Below are positions 50,572-59,387 of a DNA stretch of 64,000 bases, piece after piece (position 1 is the first letter of the stretch; every line of letters starts with the position of its first letter). Source of the stretch: Variovorax fucosicus (lineage in GTDB: Bacteria; Pseudomonadota; Gammaproteobacteria; Burkholderiales; Burkholderiaceae_C); NCBI RefSeq assembly GCF_030316825.1, contig NZ_JASZYU010000001.1, forward strand, positions 1,860,001 to 1,924,000. The letters are read 5' to 3'. The notes below the pieces were generated by a model. It was not told the DNA's origin. It did no database searches and was given only the letters and a program-made list of their open reading frames with translations. The translations under genes were made by a program, and so were the position numbers.

Positions 50572-52322
50572 GTCGACTCCTTGGCGGGCGGAGTGCGATG
50601 CTGCTCCTGCAGCTCGCGCCAGAGGATCTTGCCGGTGCCCGACTTGGGCAGCGCGTCCACGAATTCCACGAGACGCGGCGCCTTGTAGACCGCCATGCGC
50701 TCGCGTGCCCAATCGACGATGTCCTGCGCCTGCACCTCGCCGCGGAAGGCGGGCTTGAGCGAGACGATCGCCTTCACCGCCTCGCCCTGCTTCGCGTCGG
50801 GCACGCCGATGATGCAGGCCTCGTGGATCGCCGGGTGCTCGTACATCATGTTCTCCACCTCGGCCGGCCAGACCTTGAAGCCCGAGCTGTTGATCATTCG
50901 CTTGAGGCGGTCGCGCATGAAGAAGTAGCCTTCCTCGTCCACGTAGGCGAGGTCGCCGGTACGAAAGAAGCGCTTGCCGTCCAGCTCGAAGAAGGCGTCG
51001 CGGTCGGCCTGCGGGTTGCGCCAGTAGCCGACGGTGTTCTGCGGCGCGTGGGTGACCAGCTCGCCCAACTCGCCCTGCGGCAGTTCCTTCAGCGTCTGCG
51101 GATCGACGATGCGGGTGTCCACGCCCTGCGCCGGGATGCCCAGGCACTGGCGCTTGCCGCGCCCAAGCGGGTTGGCCTGCAGGAAGGAGGCGGTCTCGGT
51201 CAGGCCGTAGCCTTCGTTGTAGGTGATGCCGTAGCGCTGCTGCATCATCGTTGCCACCGCTTCGGGCATGGCCGCAGCGCCGCCGGAGAGCAGGGTCAGG
51301 CTCGAGATGTCGCGCTGCGCCACCTCGGGGTTCGCGAAGAAGTCCAGGATCATCGCCGGCGGAGCCGTCCACGCGGTGACGCGGTGGCGCTCGATCAGCC
51401 GGGCGGCCAGGGCCGGGTTCCAGCGCGGCAGCATCACCGAAGTGCCGCCCAGAAAGATCGGCATGTTCATGCCGTTCTGCAGGCCGAGCATGTGGAACAG
51501 CGGTGCGACGGCCAGCACCACGGTCTCGCAATGCAGGCCCTTCCAGACGTGCGAGGCGGCCAGGGACGCGATCACTGTCTGGTGGGTGTGCATGCAACCC
51601 TTGGGGTGGCCGGTTGTACCCGAGGTGTAGGGCAGGATGGCGAGATCCGTGGGGAGTACACCCGCGTCTGCACCATCGCCGGTGGCCGGCACGCTGGCCC
51701 ACCCCGCGCAATCGGGCCGCGCGATCGGACGCAGCGGCTCGAGCACCCAGTTCGGGATCTCGTCGGAGGCATCCGCCACGGCCTCGCTGTACGCATGCAC
51801 GACGATGCGGTCGAACAGGCCGGGCTCGAAGTACTCCAGCAGCTCCTGCGCCACGAACGCGATGCGCGCGCCACTGTTCTCTGCGTAGTACCTAACCTCC
51901 TGGGCCTTGCTCATGGGATTCACAGGCACCACGACGCCGCCCGCACGCAGGATCGCGTAGCAGGCAACCACGAACTGTGGGCAGTTCTGGCTGGCAATCA
52001 GCACGCGGTCGCCGCGCTGCAGCCCGAGCGTGTCGCGCAGCCAGGCCGACATCGCAGCCACGCGCTGCTGGAGCTTGGCATAGCGCACGACGCTGCCGCA
52101 ATAGACGATCGCGGCCTTGTCCGGATAGCGCCGCGCTGCAACCTCGAGGTACTCCGGCAGCGTTGCCTGCGGCACGACCAGCTCGCGTGCGACGCCCTTG
52201 GGCCAGAAGCGGAAGTGCGGACGAACGCGAAGAGTGCCCCCACGCTCCCCCACTGCGTGTGGGTCGCTGCCCCCCGGGGGGGCCTTCGCGCCTTCGGGCG
52301 GCCGTGCGGCGCTCACCATCAT
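50568..52322 (-). CDS. AMP-dependent acyl-CoA synthetase/ligase
   Basis: This 584-residue ligase activates a carboxylate to its CoA thioester through an acyl-adenylate. It has the P-loop YTSGTTGHPKG, GYGLTETASF, TGDLAYVDEEGYFFMRDRLKRMI and the C-terminal lysine block PKSGTGKILWRE. The ATG at 52322 overlaps the upstream stop (ATGA). The first 33 residues (SAARPPEGAKAPPGGSDPHA...) are encoded by a GC-rich repeat-like sequence and do not look like ligase; conserved sequence begins near RPHFRFWPKGV. Confidence 0.9.
   Translation of the reverse strand: MMVSAARPPEGAKAPPGGSDPHAVGERGGTLRVRPHFRFWPKGVARELVVPQATLPEYLEVAARRYPDKAAIVYCGSVVRYAKLQQRVAAMSAWLRDTLGLQRGDRVLIASQNCPQFVVACYAILRAGGVVVPVNPMSKAQEVRYYAENSGARIAFVAQELLEYFEPGLFDRIVVHAYSEAVADASDEIPNWVLEPLRPIARPDCAGWASVPATGDGADAGVLPTDLAILPYTSGTTGHPKGCMHTHQTVIASLAASHVWKGLHCETVVLAVAPLFHMLGLQNGMNMPIFLGGTSVMLPRWNPALAARLIERHRVTAWTAPPAMILDFFANPEVAQRDISSLTLLSGGAAAMPEAVATMMQQRYGITYNEGYGLTETASFLQANPLGRGKRQCLGIPAQGVDTRIVDPQTLKELPQGELGELVTHAPQNTVGYWRNPQADRDAFFELDGKRFFRTGDLAYVDEEGYFFMRDRLKRMINSSGFKVWPAEVENMMYEHPAIHEACIIGVPDAKQGEAVKAIVSLKPAFRGEVQAQDIVDWARERMAVYKAPRLVEFVDALPKSGTGKILWRELQEQHRTPPAKEST
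52233..52318. repeat. GC-rich intergenic-type repeat read into a gene
   Basis: The segment carries CCCCCCGGGGGG (52270-52281), a perfect 12-bp palindrome, and an imperfect hairpin of CCACGC with GCGTGTGG (52239-52259). It resembles GC-rich intergenic repeats I associate with Comamonadaceae genomes. Here it lies in frame at the front of the ligase gene, at its junction with the acyl-CoA dehydrogenase gene. The family identity is from memory and needs a genome count. Confidence 0.55.
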
Positions 52323-53473
52323 TGCTTCTCCATGGCCCGCGCGATGATCTCTTTCATCACCTCGTTGGCGCCGCCGTAGATGCGGCCGACGCGCACGTCG
52401 GCATAGAGCCGCGCGATCGGGTACTCGTTCATGAAGCCGTAGCCGCCGTGCAGCTGCAGGCACTCGTCGACGATGCGGCAGCAGGCGTCGGTGGTCCACC
52501 ACTTGGCCATGGCGGCCGTCGGCACGTCGAGCTCACCGCGCATCAGTCGGGCGATGCAGTCGTCCACGAAGGCGCGCGCCACCTGCGCCTGCGTCTCGCA
52601 CTCGGCCAGCTTGAAGCGCGTGTTCTGCATCTTCAGCAACGGCTCGCCGAACACCTGGCGGTCGCGCACGTACGCAAGCGTGTCGTTGATCGCGCGCTGC
52701 ATGGTCGCCACCGCACCGACGGCGATCAGCATGCGCTCGCGCGGCAGCTGCGCCATGAGCTGCGCGAAGCCGCTGCCCTCCTGGCCGCCCAGCAGATTGT
52801 CGGCCGGCACGCGCACGTCGTCGAAGAACAGCTCGGTGGTGTCCAGCGTCTTCTGGCCCATCTTGTCGAGTAGCGGCCCGCGGCGGAAGCCCGCCGTGCC
52901 TTCGGTTTCGACCATCAGCAGCGAGATGCCCTTGGCACCGCCCGCGGCACCCGTCTTGGCTGCAACGCAGACCAGGCCGGCGTGCATTCCGTTGGTGATG
53001 AAGGTCTTGCTGCCGCTGATGCACCAGTGGTCGCCCTCGCGCTTCGCCTGCGTCTTGATGCGCTGCAGGTCGGTGCCGGCGCCGGGCTCGCTCATCGCGA
53101 TGGCGGCCACCAGTTCACCGCTGGCCATGCGTGGCAGCCAGCGGCGCTTCTGTTCTTCGGTGCCGTAGGCCAGCAGGTAGTGGGCGACGATGCCGCTGTG
53201 CACGTTGTTGCTGAAGGCCTGCGCCATGGCGCGCATCTGCTCCTCGCAGATCACGGCCTCGTGCAGGAAGCTGCCGCCGCCGCCGCCGTATTCCTCGGGG
53301 ATGCTCGCGCACAGCAGCCCGGCCGCACCGGCCTTGCTCCAGATGTCGCGGTCGGCATGGTGCTGCGCGCGCCAGCGCGGCTCGTTGGGAACGCATTCGC
53401 GCTCGAAGAAGCGGCGCGCGCTGTCGCGCAGCATCTCCAGCTCTTCGTTCATCCACGGCCGGGTCACATTCAT
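52319..53473 (-). CDS. Acyl-CoA dehydrogenase (second)
   Basis: This 384-residue FAD enzyme has MSEPGAGTDLQRIKT, SKTFITNGMHAGL, the FAD-binding ARAFVDDCIAR region and the C-terminal QLHGGYGFMNEYPIARLYADVRVGRIYGGANEVMKEII with the active-site Glu/Gly region. It differs clearly from the dehydrogenase at 46097, so the two likely act on different chain stages. Its stop overlaps the ligase start and its start overlaps the SDR stop by one base. Confidence 0.93.
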   Translation of the reverse strand: MNVTRPWMNEELEMLRDSARRFFERECVPNEPRWRAQHHADRDIWSKAGAAGLLCASIPEEYGGGGGSFLHEAVICEEQMRAMAQAFSNNVHSGIVAHYLLAYGTEEQKRRWLPRMASGELVAAIAMSEPGAGTDLQRIKTQAKREGDHWCISGSKTFITNGMHAGLVCVAAKTGAAGGAKGISLLMVETEGTAGFRRGPLLDKMGQKTLDTTELFFDDVRVPADNLLGGQEGSGFAQLMAQLPRERMLIAVGAVATMQRAINDTLAYVRDRQVFGEPLLKMQNTRFKLAECETQAQVARAFVDDCIARLMRGELDVPTAAMAKWWTTDACCRIVDECLQLHGGYGFMNEYPIARLYADVRVGRIYGGANEVMKEIIARAMEKQ

Positions 53474-54300
53474 CACGGCCTGCCGCCTCCGCAGACCAGC
53501 ACCTGTCCGCTGACGTAGTTGGACTCCGGAATGCAGAACAGGTAGACCGCGCCGGCCGCTTCCTGCGGCGTGCCGCCGCGGCCCAGCGGGATCATGGCTT
53601 CGGCGTTCTTCAGGATCTGCGGATTGACGCCCACCTTGATCTGCCGGCCCTCGATGTCGATGCTCGCGCCCGCGCTGGCATCGGCTTCGGTCAGCCGGGT
53701 CTTGATCAGGCCGAACGCGACGCTGTTGACGGTGACCTTGTAGCGGCCCCATTCCTTGGCCATCGCCTTGGTCAGCCCGTTGATGCCGGCCTTGGCGGCT
53801 GCGTAGTTGGCCTGGCCCGCGTTGCCGTACACGCCGGAGGTGGACGAGATGTTGACCACCTTGCGGAACACCTCGCGGCCTTCGTCGGTCTCGCGCTTGG
53901 CCGCATCGCGGATGAAGCCCGAGGCCGCGCGCAGGATGCGAAAGGGCGCGGTCAGGTGCACGGCGAGCATGGCCTCCCACTGCTCGTCGGTCATTTTCTG
54001 CACCACGTTGTCCCAGGTGTAGCCGGCGTTGTTGACGATGATGTCCAGGCCACCATAGCTGTCGATGGCGGTGCGCACGAACCGGTCGGCAAAGCCGCTG
54101 TCGGTCACGCTGCCGGCGCAGGCCGTGGCGCTGCCGCCCGCGGCCACGATGTCGGCGACGGTCTGCGCGGCCGGTTCGGCATCGAGGTCGTTGATGACGA
54201 CGCTGGCGCCGTCGCTCGCCAGCTTGAGCGCGATCTCGCGCCCGATGCCGCGGCCGGAGCCAGAGACGAGGGCGACCTTGCCTTCGAGTTTTCGGTTCAT
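53473..54300 (-). CDS. SDR family dehydrogenase, FabG-like
   Basis: This 275-residue protein has GSGRGIGRE (residues 14-22), NNAG and the triad in NISSTSGVYGNAGQANYAAAK, matching 3-oxoacyl reductase/3-hydroxyacyl dehydrogenases. A charged insertion (IRDAAKRETDEGREVFRK) in the middle and a long loop near ASAGASIDIEGRQIKVG are unusual. It is the last gene before a 173-bp gap with repeat elements. NAD(P) and stereochemistry cannot be assigned. Confidence 0.9.
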   Translation of the reverse strand: MNRKLEGKVALVSGSGRGIGREIALKLASDGASVVINDLDAEPAAQTVADIVAAGGSATACAGSVTDSGFADRFVRTAIDSYGGLDIIVNNAGYTWDNVVQKMTDEQWEAMLAVHLTAPFRILRAASGFIRDAAKRETDEGREVFRKVVNISSTSGVYGNAGQANYAAAKAGINGLTKAMAKEWGRYKVTVNSVAFGLIKTRLTEADASAGASIDIEGRQIKVGVNPQILKNAEAMIPLGRGGTPQEAAGAVYLFCIPESNYVSGQVLVCGGGRP

Positions 54301-54344
54301 GTGTTGTCCTGTATCAGTGGTTCATGGCGCCACCCGCGACACGT

Positions 54345-54460
54345 CGCGACGAGCGTAGCGATGCCCGTTCGTGAAACACCGCGGAACCGGCTTTGCCGGG
54401 CCGCTGGTGTTGCCCCCTTGAGGGGGTATGCGCGCTACACGAAGTGAGCGAGAAACGGGG
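54345..54460. repeat. Intergenic repeat with two hairpins
   Basis: The gap between the SDR and MaoC genes holds CCGGC-TTT-GCCGG (54387-54399) and CCCCC-TTGA-GGGGG (54413-54426) and ends in CGGGGGTGGGTTTTC (54456-54470). I associate this combination with a repeated element in Comamonadaceae intergenic regions. The hairpins could lower or end transcription in the middle of the CoA cluster. The family call is from memory. Confidence 0.55.
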
Positions 54461-54473
54461 GTGGGTTTTCATC

Positions 54474-54938
54474 TCAATGCCAGGCGATCAGTGCTTCGCC
54501 GGTCAGCTTGGGTGTGCCTTGCGCATTGGTTGTTGCGACCTGCAGCCGCACGCAGCGCCGGCCTTCGTGTTCGAATTTCTCGGCGACCGTGCCGGTGCAG
54601 GTGATGCGCTCGCCCATCTGCGTGATGGCGGCAAAGCGCACATCGAGCGAGCGGATGGCCGACTGCGGCACCCAGTTGGTCAACAGCCGCCCGAGCCACG
54701 CGGCCGACAGCATGCCGTGCGCAAACACATCGGGCATGCCGGCGGACTTGGCGAAGTCAATGTCGACGTGGATCGGGTTGTGGTCGCCCGAGGCGCCGCA
54801 GTACAGCGCCAATGCCAGACGGCTGATCGGTGGCAGTTCCAGCGGCGGCAAGGTGTCGCCCGGTTGCAGTGCGTCCCAGGCAGGAAGGGTCTTGCTTGTC
54901 ATTGGAATCAGAGCGTCGATCAAAGCGGCATCAGCCAT
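54474..54938 (-). CDS. MaoC-like hydratase, catalytic subunit
   Basis: This 154-residue hotdog protein carries the hydratase-2 motif with catalytic Asp and His (GASGDHNPIHVD, then AHGML), as in (R)-specific enoyl-CoA hydratases. Hydratases of this half-size usually pair with a non-catalytic partner to make a heterodimer; the partner gene overlaps it by 8 bp. It would hydrate an enoyl-CoA to the (R)-3-hydroxyacyl-CoA used by the MFE-2-like SDR. Confidence 0.9.
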   Translation of the reverse strand: MADAALIDALIPMTSKTLPAWDALQPGDTLPPLELPPISRLALALYCGASGDHNPIHVDIDFAKSAGMPDVFAHGMLSAAWLGRLLTNWVPQSAIRSLDVRFAAITQMGERITCTGTVAEKFEHEGRRCVRLQVATTNAQGTPKLTGEALIAWH

Positions 54939-55374
54939 TGCGCACCACCGTCACGCAGCGCAGTTCCGCCACGAGTTCATCGCGCTGGTTGCTGACGCGC
55001 GTATTGCGCACCACGAACTCGAGCGCCCCGCCCTTCTTGTCGTAGATGTCGGCGATGCGCTGCTCGAAGCGCAGCGTGTCGCCGGCATGGGCCATCGCGT
55101 GATAGCTGAAGCCCTGCTCGCCGTGCAGCAGGCTGCGGTAGTCCATGCCCAGCAGCTCGCGAATGGCGGCGGGGTTGGGCGACTCCATCTCCATGCAGAA
55201 GAAAAAGGTTGGCGGCACCGGCAGGCCTGGATGCCCCGCGGCGCGTGCCGCGGCTTCGTCGATGTAGACCGGGTCGGTCTGGCCCGTGGCCTTGGCGAAG
55301 AAGCGCAGACGGCCCTTCTCCACTTCCACCTGGAACGGCGGCAGCGTGTGGCCTATGTGGCGGCGATCGATCAT
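54931..55374 (-). CDS. MaoC N-terminal-like (FAS1-type) dehydratase subunit
   Basis: This 147-residue hotdog protein (RHIGHTLPPFQVEVEKGRLRFFAKATGQTDPVYID, AAGHPGLPVPPTFFF) matches the MaoC_dehydratase N-terminal (FAS1-like) family. It lacks the G-D-x-N-P-x-H motif, so it is the structural half of a heterodimer with the following gene, as in HadAB or ChsH1-ChsH2. Start ATG 55374 lies 7 bp behind the thiolase gene. Confidence 0.88.
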   Translation of the reverse strand: MIDRRHIGHTLPPFQVEVEKGRLRFFAKATGQTDPVYIDEAAARAAGHPGLPVPPTFFFCMEMESPNPAAIRELLGMDYRSLLHGEQGFSYHAMAHAGDTLRFEQRIADIYDKKGGALEFVVRNTRVSNQRDELVAELRCVTVVRNG

Positions 55375-55381
55375 CTCGATA

Positions 55382-56575
55382 TCAGGTGGCTTGGTAGAGC
55401 GTGACGACGCATGCGCCGCCCAGACCCAGGTTGTGCTGCAGCGCGAGACGCGCGCCCTCCACCTGCCGCTGCTCGGCCTGGCCGCGCAGTTGCCACACCA
55501 GCTCTGCACATTGCGCAAGGCCGGTGGCGCCGAGCGGATGGCCCTTGGACAGCAGGCCGCCGGAAGGGTTGGTCACCACGCGGCCGCCATAGGTGTTGTC
55601 GCCGTCGACGATGAAGCGCTCGGCCGTGCCCTCAGGCGTGAGGCCCAGCGCCTCGTAGGTGATCAGCTCGTTGGCGGTGAAGCAGTCGTGCAGCTCCACC
55701 ACGTCCAGCTCCTCGGGGCCGATGCCGGCCGCTTCGTACACCTGCTTCGCTGCGGCCGCGGTCATGTCGTAGCCCACCAGCTTGCGCATGTCCTTGCTCT
55801 CGAAGGTGGAGGGCGTGTCGGTGGTCATGGCCTGCGCCGCGATCACGACGCGCATGTCCAGCCCGTGCTTCTTGGCGAACTCGGCGGAGCAGACGATTGC
55901 CGCGGCCGCGCCGCAGGTGGGCGGGCAGCACTGGAAGCGGGTGAGCGGATCGAACACCGGCGCCGAGGCCATCACCTCGTCCAGCGTCAGCGTCTGGCGG
56001 AACACCGCCAGCGGGTTGCGCGCGGCATGCTGGCGCGCCTTGACCGAGATGCGGCCGAAGGTGTCGCGGCGGATGCCGTACTGCGCCATGTAGTCGCGGC
56101 CGGCGCCGCCGAAGAACTGCGCTGCGCGCGGCGCTTCGGGAATGAAGCCCTGCTTCTCGGCCATTACCTCGGCGAAGCGCGTCATCGGCGAGGGACGGTC
56201 GTCGTAGGCGCCCTTGAGCGCGCCGGGCTGCATCTGCTCGAAGCCGAGCGCGATGGCGCATTCGACCATGCCGCTTTCGACCGCCTGGCGCGCGAGGAAC
56301 AGCGCGCTCGAACCGGTGGAGCAGTTGTTGTTGAGGTTGAAGACCGGGATGCCGGTGAGGCCGACGCCGTAGATGGCCGCCTGGCCGGCGGTGGAATCGC
56401 CGTAGACGTAGCCAACGTAAGCCTGTTGCACCAGCGAATAGTCGACGCCGGCATCGTCGAGCGCGAGCTTCGCGGCGCGCGCTCCCATCACGGTGTACGG
56501 GTCACTGGCGCCGGGCTTGGTGAAGGGGATCATCCCCACGCCGACCACGTGGACGGGGCGTTGCATACGTGTCAT
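55382..56575 (-). CDS. Thiolase (acetyl-CoA acyltransferase, SCPx type)
   Basis: This 397-residue thiolase has the nucleophilic cysteine in NNNCSTGSSAL and the second active-site segments ELHDCFTANELI and GGLLSKGHPLGATG, so unlike its paralogue at 47262 it can do thiolytic cleavage. Order and motifs fit the SCPx/sterol carrier-type thiolases acting on branched or bulky acyl-CoAs. AGGAG precedes the ATG at 56575. A 110-bp gap before it could hold an internal promoter. Confidence 0.93.
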   Translation of the reverse strand: MTRMQRPVHVVGVGMIPFTKPGASDPYTVMGARAAKLALDDAGVDYSLVQQAYVGYVYGDSTAGQAAIYGVGLTGIPVFNLNNNCSTGSSALFLARQAVESGMVECAIALGFEQMQPGALKGAYDDRPSPMTRFAEVMAEKQGFIPEAPRAAQFFGGAGRDYMAQYGIRRDTFGRISVKARQHAARNPLAVFRQTLTLDEVMASAPVFDPLTRFQCCPPTCGAAAAIVCSAEFAKKHGLDMRVVIAAQAMTTDTPSTFESKDMRKLVGYDMTAAAAKQVYEAAGIGPEELDVVELHDCFTANELITYEALGLTPEGTAERFIVDGDNTYGGRVVTNPSGGLLSKGHPLGATGLAQCAELVWQLRGQAEQRQVEGARLALQHNLGLGGACVVTLYQAT

Positions 56576-56685
56576 GGAAACTCCTGGATGCGATGAAGAC
56601 AAGTCTCGGCCGCGGTGGCCGTTTCAACAATCGCGGATTGGGCCAAAACGATTGGCCGAAATGCTCATGGATGCAGGCGCTGCGC

Positions 56686-57141
56686 TCACGCCGGATCGCG
56701 GTAGCGGAAGGTGCCCATGGCGCGCGCCGCCACCTCGCCGCTGGCGTCGGTGACAGTGGCTTCGCAGAAGCACACCGAGCGGCCGCCGCCGGTGGCGCGC
56801 CCTTGCGCCTGCAGCCGCCCGCTGTTGGGCCGCATGAAGGCGACGTGCATGTCGACGGTGACGACCTCGCGCGCATAGGCCACGCGCGACAGCGCGGCAT
56901 GCGCCATTGCGCTGTCGAGCAAGGTCATCAGCACGCCGCCGTGGCCGCTCGCGTGGTTGTTCATCAGCTCGGGGCGCAGTTCCACCGACACCACGGCTTC
57001 GCCAGCCTCGGCGCTTTCGACGCGCAGGCCGATGTGCTCCGAGAAGGGCACGTAGCGCTGCGGGCCGCTGCGCGGGCGGTCGCCCTCCTCCAGCGATTGC
57101 TGCTGTTGTTGCTGCTGCGCGCTCGCCAGTTGCCGGCTCAT
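56686..57141 (-). CDS. PaaI-like thioesterase with polyglutamine stretch
   Basis: This 151-residue hotdog protein carries the hotdog core HASGHGGVLMTLLDSAMAHAA and VTVDMHVAFMRPNSGRL, the PaaI/YbgC-type acyl-CoA thioesterase pattern (G-G-V-L plus D-S-A). It begins with a run of seven glutamines after ALASA, an uncommon feature that may be a flexible tail. It frees CoA from stalled intermediates. Its ATG overlaps the SDR stop (ATGA). Confidence 0.88.
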   Translation of the reverse strand: MSRQLASAQQQQQQQSLEEGDRPRSGPQRYVPFSEHIGLRVESAEAGEAVVSVELRPELMNNHASGHGGVLMTLLDSAMAHAALSRVAYAREVVTVDMHVAFMRPNSGRLQAQGRATGGGRSVCFCEATVTDASGEVAARAMGTFRYRDPA

Positions 57142-57965
57142 GCCGGCACCCGCTTCGAGGCCGCCGCCGCTGCGGTGAAGTCGCGCGGGCCGGTCAACGC
57201 CAGGCCGCCATCGACAGGGATGATCGCGCCGGTGATGTACGAGCCCCAGTCGCTGGCCAGCAGCATGGCCATGCGGCTGATGTCCTCGATGCGGCCCAGG
57301 CGCTTGAGCGGCACGCGCTGCGCCATCGCGGCCATCGTGTCGTCGGTGGGGGCGAGGCGCTTCAGGCCTTCGGTGTCCGCGATCGGCCCGGGCACGATGG
57401 AGTTGATGCGGATGCCCTGCGGCCCCCACTCCAGTGCGAGCACCTGCGTCAGCATGTCCACACCCGCCTTGGCCGCGCAAACATGGGCCTGGAAGGGCGT
57501 GGGCGTGAAGGCCTGCCCGGCCGAGATCTGGATCACGCAGGCGCCCGGTTGGCGCAGGTGCGCATGCGCCAACCGCGCGACGTTGAAGCTGCCGAGCAGG
57601 TCGATGTCGACCACCGTCTTGAAAGCATTGGGCGACATGTCGAGCGCGCTGGCGAGGAAGTTGCCGGCTGCACCCGAGACCAGCACGTCGATCGGGCCGA
57701 AGCGATCGGCGGCCTGCGCGAAGGCGCGCTCCAGCGCGTCGGGCTGGCGCACGTCCGCGGAGATGCCGAGCGCCTCGGTGCCGAGCGCTTCGAGTTGCTG
57801 CGCGGCCGCCGCCACCTTGTCGGCCGAGCGGCTGAGCACCGTGATGCGCGCGCCTGCACGCGCGAAGGCCTGCGCGATGCCGAAGTTGATGCCGCTGGAG
57901 CCACCGGCCACGGCCACGTGGCGTCCCTTGAAATCGAATGCGGAAAAGTCCATGGGGTTCATCAT
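57138..57965 (-). CDS. SDR, 2,4-dienoyl-CoA reductase-like
   Basis: This 275-residue protein has GGSSGINFGIAQAFARAG at the cofactor site and the pattern VSGAAGNFLASALDMSPNAFKTVVDIDLLGSFN, typical of the DECR/PDCR group that reduces 2,4-dienoyl-CoA with NADPH. The ATG at 57965 has GGAG at 8-base spacing; a GTG at 57974 overlaps the receptor gene's stop and is the alternative. The presence of a dienoyl reductase suggests an unsaturated substrate or intermediate. Confidence 0.88.
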   Translation of the reverse strand: MMNPMDFSAFDFKGRHVAVAGGSSGINFGIAQAFARAGARITVLSRSADKVAAAAQQLEALGTEALGISADVRQPDALERAFAQAADRFGPIDVLVSGAAGNFLASALDMSPNAFKTVVDIDLLGSFNVARLAHAHLRQPGACVIQISAGQAFTPTPFQAHVCAAKAGVDMLTQVLALEWGPQGIRINSIVPGPIADTEGLKRLAPTDDTMAAMAQRVPLKRLGRIEDISRMAMLLASDWGSYITGAIIPVDGGLALTGPRDFTAAAAASKRVPA

Positions 57966-57970
57966 TCCGC

Positions 57971-58936
57971 TCACTCCGGCTTGAAGCCGATCTCGGCCAG
58001 CATCTTCCGCTCGCGCTCGAACTGGGTACGGGCATAGTCGGCATAGCTCTCGCCGGTAATCAGCTTGGGCTGCATGTCGAACAGCTCCAGCTGCTGGAGG
58101 TAGGCGGGGTCCGCCGCAGCCTTGCTGAAGGCCGCGTGCAGCCTGGCGGCGATCTTCGGATCGAGGTTCTTCGGCGCAACCAGGCCCACCGGCGATTCGA
58201 TCACCATGTCATGACCCAGCTCCTTCACGGTCGGCGCGTCGTAGCGCTTCAGGCGCTCCGCGGTGAAGGTGGCGAGCAGGCGCACCTTGCCGCCCTGAAC
58301 CTGGGGCCCGAAGCCGGGGTCGCCGTAGACGTCGAGATGGCGCCCGATCACCGCCTGGAAAGCCTCACTGCCGCCCTTGTAGGGCACCAGGTTGAAGGAG
58401 GTGCCCGCCTGCTTGGCGAGCCGCTCGGCGTAGATGCGGTTGATGCTGATCGCACCGACGTTGCCCCAGCTGACAGCGCCGGGACGCTTCTTCGCGTCGG
58501 CCAGCAGTTCGGGCAGCGACTTCCAGGGCGCGTCGGCGGCCACCACGATGCCGGTGGTGAGGCCGGCCAGCCCGATCAGGTAGGTGAAATCCTTGAGAGG
58601 GTCCCAGGTCACCTTTTGCACCAGCGGCGCGCGGATCACCGAGTTGTGCATGACCGCGATCGTGTAGCCGTCGGCCTCGTTCATGGTCGCCAGCGATGCG
58701 GTGCCGGTGACGCCGCCTGCGCCCGGCCTGTGCATCAGCACGATGGGCTGGCCCAGGTCCCTGGAGGCAGCCTCGGCCAGCGTGCGGAAGATCGGGTCGA
58801 AAGAGCCGCCGGGCGGAAATGGCAGCACGAGCTGGATTGGCTTGTGCGGGTAAGGGTCGGCGGCCTGCGCCAGCGGCGCGGCCAGCGCGCAGGCGGCCAG
58901 TGCGGCCAGGGCCGCGCGGCGATGCATCTTCGTCAT
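57971..58936 (-). CDS. Bug/TctC family periplasmic solute receptor (second)
   Basis: This 321-residue protein has a signal peptide (AALAALAACALAAPLAQA) and the family blocks YPHKPIQLVLPFPPGGSFDPIFR, RPGAGGVTGTASLATMNEADGYTIAVMH and LVPYKGGSEAFQAVIG. It differs from the receptor at 45079 and is embedded in the CoA cluster. No membrane partner genes are present, so transport would depend on a TctAB system elsewhere. Confidence 0.92.
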   Translation of the reverse strand: MTKMHRRAALAALAACALAAPLAQAADPYPHKPIQLVLPFPPGGSFDPIFRTLAEAASRDLGQPIVLMHRPGAGGVTGTASLATMNEADGYTIAVMHNSVIRAPLVQKVTWDPLKDFTYLIGLAGLTTGIVVAADAPWKSLPELLADAKKRPGAVSWGNVGAISINRIYAERLAKQAGTSFNLVPYKGGSEAFQAVIGRHLDVYGDPGFGPQVQGGKVRLLATFTAERLKRYDAPTVKELGHDMVIESPVGLVAPKNLDPKIAARLHAAFSKAAADPAYLQQLELFDMQPKLITGESYADYARTQFERERKMLAEIGFKPE

Positions 58937-58967
58937 GGTGTTGTCTCCTGTCGGTTGAAATTGCGGG

Positions 58968-59387
58968 TCAGGCGGCCTGCGGCAGCGGCAGGTAGCGGAA
59001 GGAACCCTGGGCGCGCGCGACGACGCGCCCGTCGGCATCGGTGATCGAGGCGTGGCACCAGGCGACGTTGCTGTCGTGCTGCACGACTTCGCCATCGGCG
59101 GTGAGCCGGCCGCGGCCCGGTTCGAGAAAGCTGGTGTTGAGGTTGAGCGTGACGGCGGTGCGGTCAAAGTCGAACAGCGACACGGCGGCACTGGCCATGG
59201 CCACGTCGAGCAGCGTGACCAGCACCCCGCCGTGCATGGCGCCGATGACGTTGCCGAGTTCCGGCCGCGCGTCGATGACGAGGCGGGCACGGCCGGCCTC
59301 GGAGTACTCGCGGCGCGCACCCAGCAGCCGCGTGAAGGGCACCTGGCCGAACATGTTGCGGCCGTCTGCGCCCACGACGGGTTTCAT
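58968..59387 (-). CDS. PaaI-like thioesterase (second)
   Basis: This 139-residue hotdog protein (GAMHGGVLVTLLDVAMASAA, VTLNLNTSFLEPGRGRL, ARAQGSFRYLPL) is a second acyl-CoA thioesterase candidate of the cluster. It has the same pattern as the one at 56686 but no polyglutamine. The start ATG 59387 overlaps the ligase stop (ATGA). Confidence 0.88.
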   Translation of the reverse strand: MKPVVGADGRNMFGQVPFTRLLGARREYSEAGRARLVIDARPELGNVIGAMHGGVLVTLLDVAMASAAVSLFDFDRTAVTLNLNTSFLEPGRGRLTADGEVVQHDSNVAWCHASITDADGRVVARAQGSFRYLPLPQAA

